Assembly (NCBI GenBank): GCA_034006985.1
Contig: JAVERT010000003.1
Location: 1-64,000, forward strand
Origin: Gudongella sp034006985
GTDB lineage: Bacteria; Bacillota; Clostridia; Tissierellales; Tissierellaceae
Length of the DNA stretch: 64,000 nucleotides
Direction: 5' to 3'
Shown in pieces: positions 34,530-44,187 of this stretch. The translations under genes were made by a program, and so were the position numbers. Position 1 is the stretch's first letter. Each line of letters starts with the position of its first letter. The notes beneath the pieces were generated by a model, which was not told where the DNA came from, ran no database searches, and was given only the letters and a program-made list of their open reading frames with translations.

Positions 34530-36425
34530 CTAGAGGAGATTCTTTTTGTAACTTGTATATAGTTCTCTTAAATTGTCCATTTTAGTGTAAATTGATTTTT
34601 GCAGTTCTGATACTAAGTTATAATTTTCTCTGTTTATTGCCTCTTTTATCTGTGTAAAGAGGGAATTTTTGTTTAGACTATCCTTCATTAGTTCTACTCT
34701 TAAATCTCTAATTGCTAGCCAATTTGAGATATCTAGATCTGATGCGTTTACTGGATCATGTTTTTGTTTGCATCTTACTATTTCTGTCATTAAATCTGGA
34801 ATTATCCTGTGTTCTATCTCTGTAACCCATTTATTCACTGTAGCTGACTTAAAACTTTCGACTATAGCTTCTCTAAAAACTTCTCCTTCTTTTAATACCT
34901 TCAATTTATTATCGTATAAATCAAATGCCTTTATATTCTCGTATACAGTTGATGGAACTCTACCAAAAAAGCTCTCAAGATCTTGATCTGTATAGTCCTC
35001 AAAAACATTGTTTTCACTACGGTAAGCTCTGCCTTTTTCTAAATAGATTCCATCATCCTCAGGTGCTTTTGAAAGCTCCTCTAAAAGGCTATCTGAGTCT
35101 CTATTGTTTTCTATAACATGAGTTATCCCATCTATCATTGCCATTAACATAGCTCCCATACAAAGAAATGTATTTGTGTGTGGATTTGGCGAACGAAGTT
35201 CAAATCTTGTAGCTAAAGGATTATTTTCATCTCTAATTAATCCTATCAAAATTGTTCTATTCCTCGATGGAATTTCTACTGATCTCCCTAATGATGTTAC
35301 TATGCATATTGGCGCTTCAAATCCTTTTTTAAGTCTTTTAAAAGCTTCATTTGATGAGGTTATAAATGGATTTAACACTTCATAGTTCTTTAGTATTCCC
35401 ATCATTGCACCATATCCAATTGGGCTCATAAAATGTTTCTCTATAGGATGAAATAGATTTACTCTTTTCCCTGATTTTAATTTTACTGCAACGCCCATAT
35501 GAGTATGCTCTCCACTTCCTGCTACTCCCGGTATTGGTTTTGCAAGAAAGGTTACATCCATTCCATTTGACCTGAAAACTTCTTTTATAATGTTTTTTAT
35601 AAACTTTTCATTATCACTTGATTGCATTGCTGAAGAATATTTCCAATCTAGCTCAAGTTGTTCCATAATTCCTGAAAATGAACCATCATGCTGAAGTTTA
35701 GCTTTTACTCCCCCTACTTCTTTATGTCCCATTTCTGGTTCCATTTCATATCTGTCCATCATTATTAAAGTCTTTTCTAAAGCTGATCTTACTGCACCTT
35801 TTGTTTTAGCCCAGTATTGTTCGTTTAACTCCTGAGATGTTGAAAGTTCTTCTAATTCTCTTTCATCATTTGGTGTCCTAACCCAAAATTCAAGTTCTGT
35901 TGCTGCTGTTATATTTACACTTTCAATATCCTCTGGATTAAATCCATGTTTTTTTGTTAATTCAGGATTTTCAATAAGAAGTGTTTTTATCTTATTCTCA
36001 AAATAATTAACTGCGTCTTTTAATATATGTCTTGAATCAACAGATTTACCTTCATGGTACAAAAAACAAGGTATTATAAGTGTGCCCACTGGTAGGTCTA
36101 AATATTCATCTAAATATTCATAGTTGTAATCTACAAACCAATTTGCATCAATATCAGACTTCATGTCTATCTTTGCATTATCAAGAGATGCTATTTTAGG
36201 CAGATAAACAGAAGAACCATCAGTTTGAACTGCTATCCCATTTAAAAATAAATCTATATCTTCTTTGAAAACTTTTATTGGGATTTTCTCTTCCGTTTCA
36301 TGTCCTATCAAATCTAAGCCTCCAAGTGAGACAAACTTTATTTGAGGATTAGCTTCTAATATGTCTAACATATCTTTCTTATTATGCTGTTCTTTTTTTA
36401 TCACATATAATAATTTATGCTCCAT
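34530..36425 (-). CDS. Glutamine synthetase, long clostridial type
   Basis: The 631-residue enzyme joins ammonia and glutamate using ATP. It is much longer than GlnA type I (about 440) and closer to the type III/clostridial long forms. Visible catalytic regions are TAATELEFWVRTPND (Glu ligands), LQHDGSFSGIMEQLELDW, GSGEHTHMGVAV, the NRTILIGL loop, and RFELRSPNPHTNTFLCMGAM. The ATG at 36425 is chosen because GGAG lies nine bases upstream; the first in-frame ATG at 36434 overlaps that site. No regulatory gene for it is nearby. Confidence 0.85.
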   Translation of the reverse strand: MEHKLLYVIKKEQHNKKDMLDILEANPQIKFVSLGGLDLIGHETEEKIPIKVFKEDIDLFLNGIAVQTDGSSVYLPKIASLDNAKIDMKSDIDANWFVDYNYEYLDEYLDLPVGTLIIPCFLYHEGKSVDSRHILKDAVNYFENKIKTLLIENPELTKKHGFNPEDIESVNITAATELEFWVRTPNDERELEELSTSQELNEQYWAKTKGAVRSALEKTLIMMDRYEMEPEMGHKEVGGVKAKLQHDGSFSGIMEQLELDWKYSSAMQSSDNEKFIKNIIKEVFRSNGMDVTFLAKPIPGVAGSGEHTHMGVAVKLKSGKRVNLFHPIEKHFMSPIGYGAMMGILKNYEVLNPFITSSNEAFKRLKKGFEAPICIVTSLGRSVEIPSRNRTILIGLIRDENNPLATRFELRSPNPHTNTFLCMGAMLMAMIDGITHVIENNRDSDSLLEELSKAPEDDGIYLEKGRAYRSENNVFEDYTDQDLESFFGRVPSTVYENIKAFDLYDNKLKVLKEGEVFREAIVESFKSATVNKWVTEIEHRIIPDLMTEIVRCKQKHDPVNASDLDISNWLAIRDLRVELMKDSLNKNSLFTQIKEAINRENYNLVSELQKSIYTKMDNLRELYTSYKKNLL

Positions 36426-36490
36426 ATTTATCATCTCCTATCTTTTTATACTTTATCATTTTATTACTATAGAGCAATGTTGTCAACATT

Positions 36491-39400
36491 TTAGTCATTT
36501 GCTTTTAGAGAATCTACCATTTTTATATTTCTTAACTTTTTAATCATAAAAATATCTACAATTACAGAAAACATGAATGTTATAAGACCTGATAATATAT
36601 AGCTAACTAATGTAATATCTCTGCCAAACATAAAGTCAGGGTTTTCAACTGTTAGTACAATAAACTGATGTAAGTATTTTCCTAATAAGATACCCACCAT
36701 TATTCCAATAATAGACAATATAGTTATTTCTCTAAAAATATATGAAGATACTTCCTCGTTATGAAACCCTAAAACTTTCAATGTTGCAAGCTCTCTTCGC
36801 CTTTCATTAATATTGATATTTGTGAGATTGTATAAAACTATAAATGCCAATAGTCCAGAAGCTATAATTATAACTCCGACTATATAATCTATACTCACTA
36901 TTAGGTTGTCAAATAAACCCCTTCTATCTGATATAAATTCAGCATTTAAAACACCTTCTTTTTTGTATAACTGTTTGATTAACTCTTCTTTCTCATTTCC
37001 CAACATTTTTTCTGTCTTTATATATATCGAATTAGTTTCTTGTTTTTTATTATACGCCCCTTCATATATATTCTTATTCATATAAATATAGTTTCCAAGA
37101 TAGTTTTCTGTGATAGCATCGATTCTAAATTCTCTTTTCTTTTCATCAAAATTTTCATAGAAAATTATATCACCCTCTTTAAATCCAAGTACCTCTGCCA
37201 CTTTTTCTGAAACAACAATTTTATCACTTTCGGGTGCTATAATATTGCCCTTCTTCCTATCCCTAAACTTAACATAACCTGTTAAATCTTTTATATCTTC
37301 CACTGCTACAAGTGTTGTATCTACAGATTCTCCCTTATACTCTATATAACCCCTATCTGAAAACACTTCTAAAGTCTGGAGTATCTCTGGATAACCTTCA
37401 GTAATTTTTTCTATATCATTCAATGGAAAATCTTCTTCTAGCTGTATTTCTAGCTCGTGTTCAAATAGTTCCTCAAATTGTAGCGTACCAATATCTTTTA
37501 TTGAATCTCTAAGCCCAAATCCTGCTACAAGTAAGGCTGTGCAACCTGATACTCCAATTACTGTCATATAAAAGTGCTTCTTATATCTAAAAATATTCCT
37601 TGCGGTTGACTTTAGATTAAAACTCAACACAGACCATAAAGGTTTAATTCTTTCAAGCAATATTCGCTTCCCTATTTTAGGAGCTCTTGGAAGCATCAAA
37701 TTTGCTGGTTTTTCTCTTAATGCTCCGCTTGCCGAAAAATATGTTGCAGCAACCGTACTTAGTATAGCCATCCCTGATGATAATAATGCAATTCTCGTAT
37801 TATAATCTGATACAAACTCCGGTAGATGATACATTACACCATATGCGTTCCATAAAACCCTTGGAATTAGCTTAAATCCCACAATCTGTCCTGCTATACT
37901 TCCTAAAACACTTGCCATACCACAGTATAATATATACTTAGATATAATAATTGATTTTCTATACCCCAGTGCTTTTAAAACACCAATTTGAGTCCTTTCT
38001 TCTTCTACCATTCTCGTCATAGTTGTAAGTGCTACAAGCCCTGCTACAAGATAGAAAAATATTGGAAAGACTTTCGATATTGCCGAAACTTTATCTGCAT
38101 TTAGCTCAAAACTAACATAACTTATATTAGAACCCCTATCCAGTACATACCACTCAGGTTCTTCTAAGTCTCTTATTTCTTGTTCTGCATCCATTAATTC
38201 TGTATAAGCATCCGAGAGTTCTCCTTCAACGTCTTCTTTTGCTTCTTTATAATCTTTATCTGCTTTTTCTATGTCTATTAAGCCTTTTTCATATTCTTTC
38301 TGTCCTTTAGCAAGTTCTTTTTCTCCAATCTCTATTTCAAGTAATGCTTTATTTGTTTCATTTTCTAAGGTACTTCTCCCTTTTTGGAGTTCTGTTTTCC
38401 CTTGATTATATTTTTCCCAACCATCATTAATCTTTAAAACTCCATTTATATACTCTTTTTTACCCTCTTCAATATTCTGTTTAGCGAGTTCTAGATCTCT
38501 AAATCCACTATCCAATTCTAATTTTGCAATTGTTAATTTTTTTCTGTTTTCTTCAAGCTCTATTCTTCCATTTTGTATCTCTATTTCTGCTATTACTAGT
38601 TTTTTTTCTGCAGTTTGTAGTTCTTTCAAACCCTTGTTATACTCAATCCAACCAAAATCCAACTCTTGTCTTATTGCTTCTAATTGACTTTCATTTTCTT
38701 TAATTGTGCTCCATTGCTGAGTTAAAAATTCATACTCAGGTAGTTGATTTAACTTCTGTTCCAAACTAGATATTGTAATATTTATTTCTAGTAATAAAGC
38801 TTCATAATTTTCATCATCTGGGTTCATTTGAATAAGTAATTTTGCAGCTCTAGCATTTGCTAAACCTGCAATCAAATTCTGTTTTGCTCTTTCAAGGTAG
38901 CTTTTTAATACTAGCTGTCCAGCTTTTGTAGATATAAGTTCCTCTGCTGATAGATACCCTATATCATCTGCTATAAGCTTGATAGAACTAAAGAAGAATA
39001 CTTTCCCTGCATTTAATTCTGCTAATCCACTATTATACTTAGCTCCTCCATCCTGAAGTTGTATCCTTACTTTTTCCAAATCACTTTTAGCTTTATTTAA
39101 TTCATTTTTACCTTCTAAAAACTCTTCTTCTCCAGCTAAAAATTCTTCTTCTCCCTTTTTAAATGCTATCTCCGACTCTTCTAGCTTTGTTTTCCCTTGT
39201 TCAAATTCAATCAAACCTTGTTTATATTCTTTTTCACCATCTTCTAATTGTAACTTTGCAGTCTTTAATTCTTCTTCTCCCTCAATTAAATCTATCTTTG
39301 CTTTTTCTAATTCTTTTTCGTTTTTCTCTATTTCTTTTATAGCTTTTTTATTTTCTACTTTTAATGTATTTCTAGCCGCTACCAGTTCTTTCTCACCCAA

Positions 39401-40345
39401 TTCAAGATCGACTAAAGATGCTTTAAGTTCTTTCTTTCCTTTGTTTATCTTATCTAGCGCATCTGAAAGTTCTTCATTTGCCTCCTCTTTTCCTTCATAA
39501 TATTCCTTATAACCATCTTTAAGTTCGTCATTTGCTTCCTTTAATATTGTTTCTTTTCTAATAACTGATCTTTCTTCTCCTAATTTTTCTAATTCTTTTC
39601 TGATTTCTTCTGTATAATCTTGATACCTTGATGAAAAACTATTCATCTTTAAAGCCTTATTTGCAATTATGTAAAAATCTGTATATTCATCAAGCGCATA
39701 AGCACTTTTATCCACATAAATAATTGTACCAAGTTTACCACTTCCCACATTCGAAGCTTCTCTTTCCATTGAAAAATGAAAACTATTCCCAACTATTCCG
39801 ACAACTTCATATTGTTTCACACTATATAGATCATCTATATCTTCATAGTCTTTATTCTCTTTAGATATTTTTAATTTCGTACCTATTTTTATATCTTTAA
39901 GGTATGTTCCTTCTCTTTCTACGAGGCATTCTCTAGCAGTTTTAGGCATCCTACCTTCATATAGTTCAATTCTATTTATAGCAGTTTCTTCATTGTATTC
40001 TAATAGTGGAATCCCGTAAATTCTAGCTACAAGAGTACCACTATTATCAATCTGTAAAAGTTTGTCAATGACATATGTAGGCATTATATCTTTAACATTA
40101 GTAATCGAATTGACCTCTTCTAAATCTTCTTCTGTAAGTCCCATTGTAGCCTTAATAAATACGTCAGCCATGTTGTGCATATCATAGTATTCATCAACTG
40201 ATGTATGCATATCTGGAGTGGTAACGAGTAAACCTGATAAAAAGCCAACACCAAGTGCGACTATACCAAATATAGCCGCAAATCTTCCGAAACTGCTTTT
40301 AAACTCCCTCCAAATAATTTTTAAATATGAGCTTTTCACTACCAT
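36491..40345 (-). CDS. FtsX-type ABC transporter permease with very long coiled-coil periplasmic-side domain
   Basis: This 1284-residue permease has an N-terminal TM helix (about 20-40), a MacB-like extracytoplasmic domain (about 50-250) and a long Glu/Lys-rich coiled coil (about 255-740: IEKNEKELEKAKIDLIEGEE, repeated ELEKAKxDLxxGE units). Three TM helices follow (about 770-870), then a second FtsX core (about 930-1270). Such giant permeases are found in Firmicutes next to an ATPase. The start overlaps the ATPase gene by 7 bases. It probably couples ATP binding to extracellular mechanical work or efflux rather than classical uptake. The exported compound is unknown. Confidence 0.85.
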   Translation of the reverse strand: MVVKSSYLKIIWREFKSSFGRFAAIFGIVALGVGFLSGLLVTTPDMHTSVDEYYDMHNMADVFIKATMGLTEEDLEEVNSITNVKDIMPTYVIDKLLQIDNSGTLVARIYGIPLLEYNEETAINRIELYEGRMPKTARECLVEREGTYLKDIKIGTKLKISKENKDYEDIDDLYSVKQYEVVGIVGNSFHFSMEREASNVGSGKLGTIIYVDKSAYALDEYTDFYIIANKALKMNSFSSRYQDYTEEIRKELEKLGEERSVIRKETILKEANDELKDGYKEYYEGKEEANEELSDALDKINKGKKELKASLVDLELGEKELVAARNTLKVENKKAIKEIEKNEKELEKAKIDLIEGEEELKTAKLQLEDGEKEYKQGLIEFEQGKTKLEESEIAFKKGEEEFLAGEEEFLEGKNELNKAKSDLEKVRIQLQDGGAKYNSGLAELNAGKVFFFSSIKLIADDIGYLSAEELISTKAGQLVLKSYLERAKQNLIAGLANARAAKLLIQMNPDDENYEALLLEINITISSLEQKLNQLPEYEFLTQQWSTIKENESQLEAIRQELDFGWIEYNKGLKELQTAEKKLVIAEIEIQNGRIELEENRKKLTIAKLELDSGFRDLELAKQNIEEGKKEYINGVLKINDGWEKYNQGKTELQKGRSTLENETNKALLEIEIGEKELAKGQKEYEKGLIDIEKADKDYKEAKEDVEGELSDAYTELMDAEQEIRDLEEPEWYVLDRGSNISYVSFELNADKVSAISKVFPIFFYLVAGLVALTTMTRMVEEERTQIGVLKALGYRKSIIISKYILYCGMASVLGSIAGQIVGFKLIPRVLWNAYGVMYHLPEFVSDYNTRIALLSSGMAILSTVAATYFSASGALREKPANLMLPRAPKIGKRILLERIKPLWSVLSFNLKSTARNIFRYKKHFYMTVIGVSGCTALLVAGFGLRDSIKDIGTLQFEELFEHELEIQLEEDFPLNDIEKITEGYPEILQTLEVFSDRGYIEYKGESVDTTLVAVEDIKDLTGYVKFRDRKKGNIIAPESDKIVVSEKVAEVLGFKEGDIIFYENFDEKKREFRIDAITENYLGNYIYMNKNIYEGAYNKKQETNSIYIKTEKMLGNEKEELIKQLYKKEGVLNAEFISDRRGLFDNLIVSIDYIVGVIIIASGLLAFIVLYNLTNININERRRELATLKVLGFHNEEVSSYIFREITILSIIGIMVGILLGKYLHQFIVLTVENPDFMFGRDITLVSYILSGLITFMFSVIVDIFMIKKLRNIKMVDSLKAND

Positions 40346-41043
40346 TCAATCCTTTCAACAGGTATAGGATTATCATTTTGGATTATTTCTCCTACTTTCC
40401 CATTTTTAAGGTGGATTATTTTATCTGCCATTGGAGATATCGCCTGATTGTGAGTAATCAAAATTACTGTTTTACCCGTTATTCTACAGCTGTCTTGTAA
40501 AAGTTTAAGTATATTTTTACCTGTTTCATAATCCAATGCACCTGTTGGTTCATCGCATAGCAATAGTTTAGGATTTTTAGCAAGAGCTCTTGCAATCGAT
40601 ACTCTTTGCTGTTCACCGCCTGAAAGTTGTGCTGGAAAGTTATCCATTCTATCTCCAAGCCCTACCTGTCTTAATACTTCTTTTGGATCAAGCGGATTTT
40701 TACATATTTGCGATGCAAGCTCCACATTTTCAAGTGCTGTAAGATTTTGAATTAAATTATAGAATTGAAAAACAAATCCCACTTCATAACGTCTATAATC
40801 TGTAAGTTGTCTTTCACTAAGATTATGAACTTTCAAATTATCAAGTAGAATTTTCCCACCATCGCAAGAATCCATTCCGCCTAGTATATTCAATACCGTA
40901 GTCTTTCCAGCCCCACTAGGCCCAACGATAACGCAAAATTCACCCTTACCTACGGAAAAACTTATACCATCAGCAGCAGCTATTTTAAAGTTTCCCATAT
41001 AATAATACTTCTGAACATTTTCTAAATAAACAAAATCTTTCAT
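40339..41043 (-). CDS. ABC transporter ATP-binding protein (MacB/LolD class)
   Basis: The 234-residue ATPase carries Walker A GPSGAGKTTVLNILGG (about 38-53), a Q-loop FVFQFYNL, the signature LSGGEQQRVSIARAL and Walker B LLLCDEPTGALD, then the switch His in ILITHN. This is the usual partner of FtsX-like permeases. It starts three bases after the marR gene and overlaps the permease, so MarR-ATPase-permease form one operon. Confidence 0.95.
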   Translation of the reverse strand: MKDFVYLENVQKYYYMGNFKIAAADGISFSVGKGEFCVIVGPSGAGKTTVLNILGGMDSCDGGKILLDNLKVHNLSERQLTDYRRYEVGFVFQFYNLIQNLTALENVELASQICKNPLDPKEVLRQVGLGDRMDNFPAQLSGGEQQRVSIARALAKNPKLLLCDEPTGALDYETGKNILKLLQDSCRITGKTVILITHNQAISPMADKIIHLKNGKVGEIIQNDNPIPVERIEW

Positions 41044-41046
41044 AGC

Positions 41047-41490
41047 CTATTCCTCATTCTTTACTTGTTTTTTTTGCATTATCTTAACTGCTAAATTAAC
41101 TATGCGTATAAGCTCTTTTGCATCCTCTTCACCAATCCCATTTATAAATTCTTCAAAATTCGCATCAACAATAGCTTGCTTTTCAAAAATGGAATCTACA
41201 CCTTTTTTTGTTATTTTTACCTTTAATCTTCGTCTGTCTTTTCTATCTAACTCTGTAGAAACTAGCTCTTTCTTCTTTAAAGCCGCAATAGTTGCAGTTA
41301 TACGCGGTCTAGTCATGTGAAGCTTTTCACTTAATACCGATGGATTTACTTCACTATCTCTATGTAATGCTAAAAAACGCAACAAATAGAGTTCTCCTTG
41401 TAAAAATTCGACAAGCTGACTAAAAGCTTCCATATAATAGATTTTTTCAAGGCTATTTATCAACTCTATTTTTAAATCTTGTTTATTCAT
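41047..41490 (-). CDS. MarR family transcriptional regulator
   Basis: The 147-residue protein has a winged helix (about 50-100: VNPSVLSEKLHMTRPRITAT, KKKELVSTELDRKDRRRLKV), with the DRKDRR wing typical of MarR. It is the first gene of the operon with the ABC exporter. A perfect palindrome at 41525-41539 overlaps its promoter, which suggests self-repression lifted by a ligand that the exporter may handle. Confidence 0.92.
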   Translation of the reverse strand: MNKQDLKIELINSLEKIYYMEAFSQLVEFLQGELYLLRFLALHRDSEVNPSVLSEKLHMTRPRITATIAALKKKELVSTELDRKDRRRLKVKITKKGVDSIFEKQAIVDANFEEFINGIGEEDAKELIRIVNLAVKIMQKKQVKNEE

Positions 41491-41524
41491 AAGAACCTCC
41501 TTTGTTTAATTAATACTATTAACT

Positions 41525-41566
41525 ATTAACACTGTTAATTATATCGCCTTTTTGTATGTATTACAA
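41525..41566 (-). promoter_or_regulatory. marR operon promoter with overlapping palindromic operator
   Basis: On the minus strand, -35 TTGTAA (41561-41566) and a perfect -10 TATAAT (41538-41543) are 17 bases apart. The palindrome ATTAACACTGTTAAT (41525-41539) covers the start-point side of the -10 box. MarR proteins typically bind such sites, so bound repressor would block the promoter. Confidence 0.75.
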
Positions 41567-41584
41567 TATCTTAAAATCCAATTG

Positions 41585-41613
41585 TTAACAATAGACTAAG
41601 TTAATGGTATAAT
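41585..41613 (+). promoter_or_regulatory. Promoter of the MFS transporter gene, near another palindrome
   Basis: TTAACA (41585-41590) and TATAAT (41608-41613) are 17 bases apart. The -35 box lies in the perfect palindrome ATTGTTAACAAT (41581-41592), which shares TGTTAA with the operator at 41525. The MarR protein could control both directions. Confidence 0.6.
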
Positions 41614-41641
41614 CTAAATAATAATTCTAGGAGGTGCATAA

Positions 41642-42922
41642 GTGAAACTTAACACAAGGAGAACTTTTTTTATTGGACTTGCATTTCTATCGATATCAGC
41701 TTTTTGGCAACTCTATGACAATATAATCCCCCTAATACTTCAAAATACATTCTTTATTGGGGAAACGTTAGCTGGAACAATTATGGCTTTAGATAATGCA
41801 CTGGCACTCTTTTTGCTTCCTTTTTTTGGCGCTTTATCCGATAGAACTAATACTAGATTAGGAAAAAGATCTCCATTTATAGTTATTGGAACCCTTATTG
41901 CGGTAATTTTCATGTTGCTTATACCTTATGCTGATTCAACTAAGAATTTCCCGTTGTTTTTTATAGCCTTAGGTGTAGTTTTACTGTCTATGAGCCTTTA
42001 CCGTTCACCTGCAGTTGCACTAATGCCAGATTTAACACCTAAGCCACTTAGAAGTAGGGCTAATTCAATAATAAATCTTATGGGAGCAGTAGGTGCAATC
42101 TTCTCTCTACTTATGATGAGTATTCTAATTCCTAAAGAAAATAACCCAAGCTATTTTTATATTTTTTTAACTATTGGAATTTTAATGGTTTCTGCTGTTG
42201 TTGTATTGCTCCTAACAATTAATGAAAAAAAACTTTCAAATCAGATGAAGAGCTTTAATGATAAGCAAGATGAGGATGAAAAACTAGCTAAAGATTCCGA
42301 TGACGATAAAATGTCACCTGATGTTAAGCGGAGCCTTTATTTTATACTTGCTTCAATTTTCCTATGGTTTACTGCATATAATGCTGTAACTACAGCATTT
42401 TCAAGATATGCAACAAAGGTATGGCATCTTCAGGGGGGTGGCTTTGCCAATGCACTTCTTGTTGCTACAGGTGCTGCCATATTTAGTTATATACCTATAG
42501 GATTTATTTCTAGTAGAATTGGTCGAAAAAAAACTATTATTATTGGTATCAGTTTAATGAGTCTATCGTACTTTTTCGCCTTTTTATTCCTTCATTATTC
42601 CCCGCTTATAAATGTAGTTTTTGCATTTACCGGTATTGGTTGGGCTGCAATTAGCGTAAACTCTTATCCTATGGTGGTAGAAATGAGTAATAGTAGCGAT
42701 ATAGGAAAATACACAGGACTTTACTACACTTTTTCAATGTCTGCCCAAATATTTACACCTATATTATCAGGGTTTTTACTAGAAAACGTTAGCTATCGTA
42801 CTCTATTCCCATATTCAATGCTTTTTTCATTAGCATCCTTGGGTACAATGCTCCTTGTAAAACACGGGGATTCAAAACCTGCTATAAAGAACAAATTAGA
42901 CAATTTTGATTTAGACGATTAG
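41642..42922 (+). CDS. MFS transporter (SLC45/GPH-like)
   Basis: The 426-residue transporter has about 12 transmembrane segments. Its cytoplasmic loop 2-3 is FGALSDRTNTRLGKRSPFI, the pattern seen in sugar-type (GPH/SLC45) carriers. The central cytoplasmic loop is highly charged (DKQDEDEKLAKDSDDDKMSP). The GTG start at 41642 follows AGGAGGTG. It is divergent from marR. The glycerophosphodiesterase follows ten bases downstream, which makes cotranscription likely. The substrate is unknown. Confidence 0.85.
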   Translation: MKLNTRRTFFIGLAFLSISAFWQLYDNIIPLILQNTFFIGETLAGTIMALDNALALFLLPFFGALSDRTNTRLGKRSPFIVIGTLIAVIFMLLIPYADSTKNFPLFFIALGVVLLSMSLYRSPAVALMPDLTPKPLRSRANSIINLMGAVGAIFSLLMMSILIPKENNPSYFYIFLTIGILMVSAVVVLLLTINEKKLSNQMKSFNDKQDEDEKLAKDSDDDKMSPDVKRSLYFILASIFLWFTAYNAVTTAFSRYATKVWHLQGGGFANALLVATGAAIFSYIPIGFISSRIGRKKTIIIGISLMSLSYFFAFLFLHYSPLINVVFAFTGIGWAAISVNSYPMVVEMSNSSDIGKYTGLYYTFSMSAQIFTPILSGFLLENVSYRTLFPYSMLFSLASLGTMLLVKHGDSKPAIKNKLDNFDLDD

Positions 42923-42932
42923 GAGAGATTTT

Positions 42933-43760
42933 ATGTTTTATAGTATAATTTTAGGTATAGCATTTCTATATTTATACACTATTTATCCAAGCAAAACAGA
43001 CAATAATAAAATAAAACTATTTTTAAATAGACATTATGCCCATAGGGGATTATTTAACAATAAGAATAATCCTGAAAATACTTTGTCTTCATTTAAATTA
43101 GCAATAGAAAGTGGTTATGGAATAGAGTTTGATGTCCGAATTACAAAGGATAATATCCCAGTTGTTATCCATGATATGAATCTTTTAAGGGTTTGCAGTG
43201 CAGATAAAAATATATCTGATTTGTATTATAATGAATTGCAAGACTTGTTTTTATTTGGTACATCTGAAAGAATTCCCCTTTTAAAGGAAGTATTGTCTTT
43301 AATAAACGGTCAGGTTCCTATTATTATAGAAATAAAACTTGATAAGGGTTCAGATACTACAATCTGTGAAATAATTAATCCTTTTCTCCGTAATTACGAT
43401 GGAATTTATGCAATTGAATCTTTTAACCCTTCTATCTTACTTTGGTATAAAAAAAATAGACCTGATGTAATTCGAGGTCAATTGGCTTTAAATTATTTCA
43501 AAGGAAAGAGAAATGGATTTTTTCTAAATTTTTTATTAAAAAATCTTATGCTTAATTTCTTAACCCAACCAAATTTTATTGCTTATGACTATCGCGATAG
43601 AAAAAATCTTTCATTGTGGATTAATAAGAAGCTATTTAATACTTTACTAGTTGCTTATACCATAAAAACTGATAAAGAGTACGAAAAAAACAAGGATCTG
43701 TTTGATTTATTTATATTTGAAAGTTTTTTATTAAATCAGGAAAAGGATTTCCCTAGTTAG
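42933..43760 (+). CDS. Glycerophosphodiester phosphodiesterase
   Basis: This 275-residue GDPD family enzyme hydrolyses glycerophosphodiesters to glycerol-3-phosphate and an alcohol. An N-terminal membrane anchor (YSIILGIAFLYLYTIY) is followed by the active site AHRGLFNNKNNPENT (His acid/base), GIEFDVRITKDNIPVVIHDMNL (metal Glu/Asp and second His) and IIEIKLDKG. The C-terminal half is less conserved. It lies in one operon with the MFS gene. The stop codon is inside the terminator at 43741-43770. Confidence 0.9.
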   Translation: MFYSIILGIAFLYLYTIYPSKTDNNKIKLFLNRHYAHRGLFNNKNNPENTLSSFKLAIESGYGIEFDVRITKDNIPVVIHDMNLLRVCSADKNISDLYYNELQDLFLFGTSERIPLLKEVLSLINGQVPIIIEIKLDKGSDTTICEIINPFLRNYDGIYAIESFNPSILLWYKKNRPDVIRGQLALNYFKGKRNGFFLNFLLKNLMLNFLTQPNFIAYDYRDRKNLSLWINKKLFNTLLVAYTIKTDKEYEKNKDLFDLFIFESFLLNQEKDFPS

Positions 43761-43770
43761 GGAAATCCTT
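43741..43770 (+). terminator. Terminator of the MFS-GDPD operon
   Basis: AAAGGATTTCCC (43741-43752) pairs with GGGAAATCCTTT (43759-43770) around TAGTTA, followed by a T-run. The stem begins within the last codons of the GDPD gene. Confidence 0.9.
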
Positions 43771-43773
43771 TTT

Positions 43774-44082
43774 TTATTTATCCTTTTCTATTAAACCAAG
43801 CTTTTCAAAAACTATTTTATAGCCATCTGCACCATAATTTAAGGACCTATTAATTCGACTTATCGTTGCAGTTGATGCCCCTGTTGCCTCTTCAATCTCA
43901 TTATAGGTCTTATTATTTTTTAATAACTTTGCTACTTCAAGCCTTTGTGCAATAGCTTGAATCTCTTTTATTGTACAAAGATCTTCAAAGAATCTGTAAC
44001 TCTCATCCATATTCTCAAGTGCTAGCACAGCTTCAAATAAGCTATCAGCCTGTTTACTCTTTATTTTAGAGTTGTAGACCAT
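43774..44082 (-). CDS. YerC/YecD family TrpR-related protein
   Basis: The 102-residue protein belongs to the TrpR-like YerC family. The helix-turn-helix ATGASTATISRINRSLNYGA is clear near residue 67, and IQAIAQRLEVAKLLKNNKTY precedes it. Members are small DNA-binding proteins of unclear target in Firmicutes. The ATG at 44082 is chosen because GGGGTGG is five bases upstream. It converges with the GDPD gene. Confidence 0.88.
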   Translation of the reverse strand: MVYNSKIKSKQADSLFEAVLALENMDESYRFFEDLCTIKEIQAIAQRLEVAKLLKNNKTYNEIEEATGASTATISRINRSLNYGADGYKIVFEKLGLIEKDK

Positions 44083-44156
44083 AATACCCACCCCTATCTT
44101 AAATTTAGTTTAGCATACTTCTATATTACAGTATAAAAGTAAAATTGTAAACAAAA

Positions 44157-44177
44157 AGCTGGGAATTACACCCAGCT
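44157..44177 (-). terminator. Terminator of fhs
   Basis: AGCTGGG (44157-44163) pairs with CCCAGCT (44171-44177) around AATTACA. The minus-strand tail is TTTTGTTTAC. It follows the fhs stop codon by ten bases. Confidence 0.8.
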
Positions 44178-44187
44178 AATTTAAAAT

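Noticed and set aside
38200..39600. CRISPR-like or tandem DNA repeat in the ABC permease gene
   Set aside because: Repeats of TTTTTC/TTCTT type reflect Glu-Lys codons of the coiled coil. There is no regular spacer pattern.
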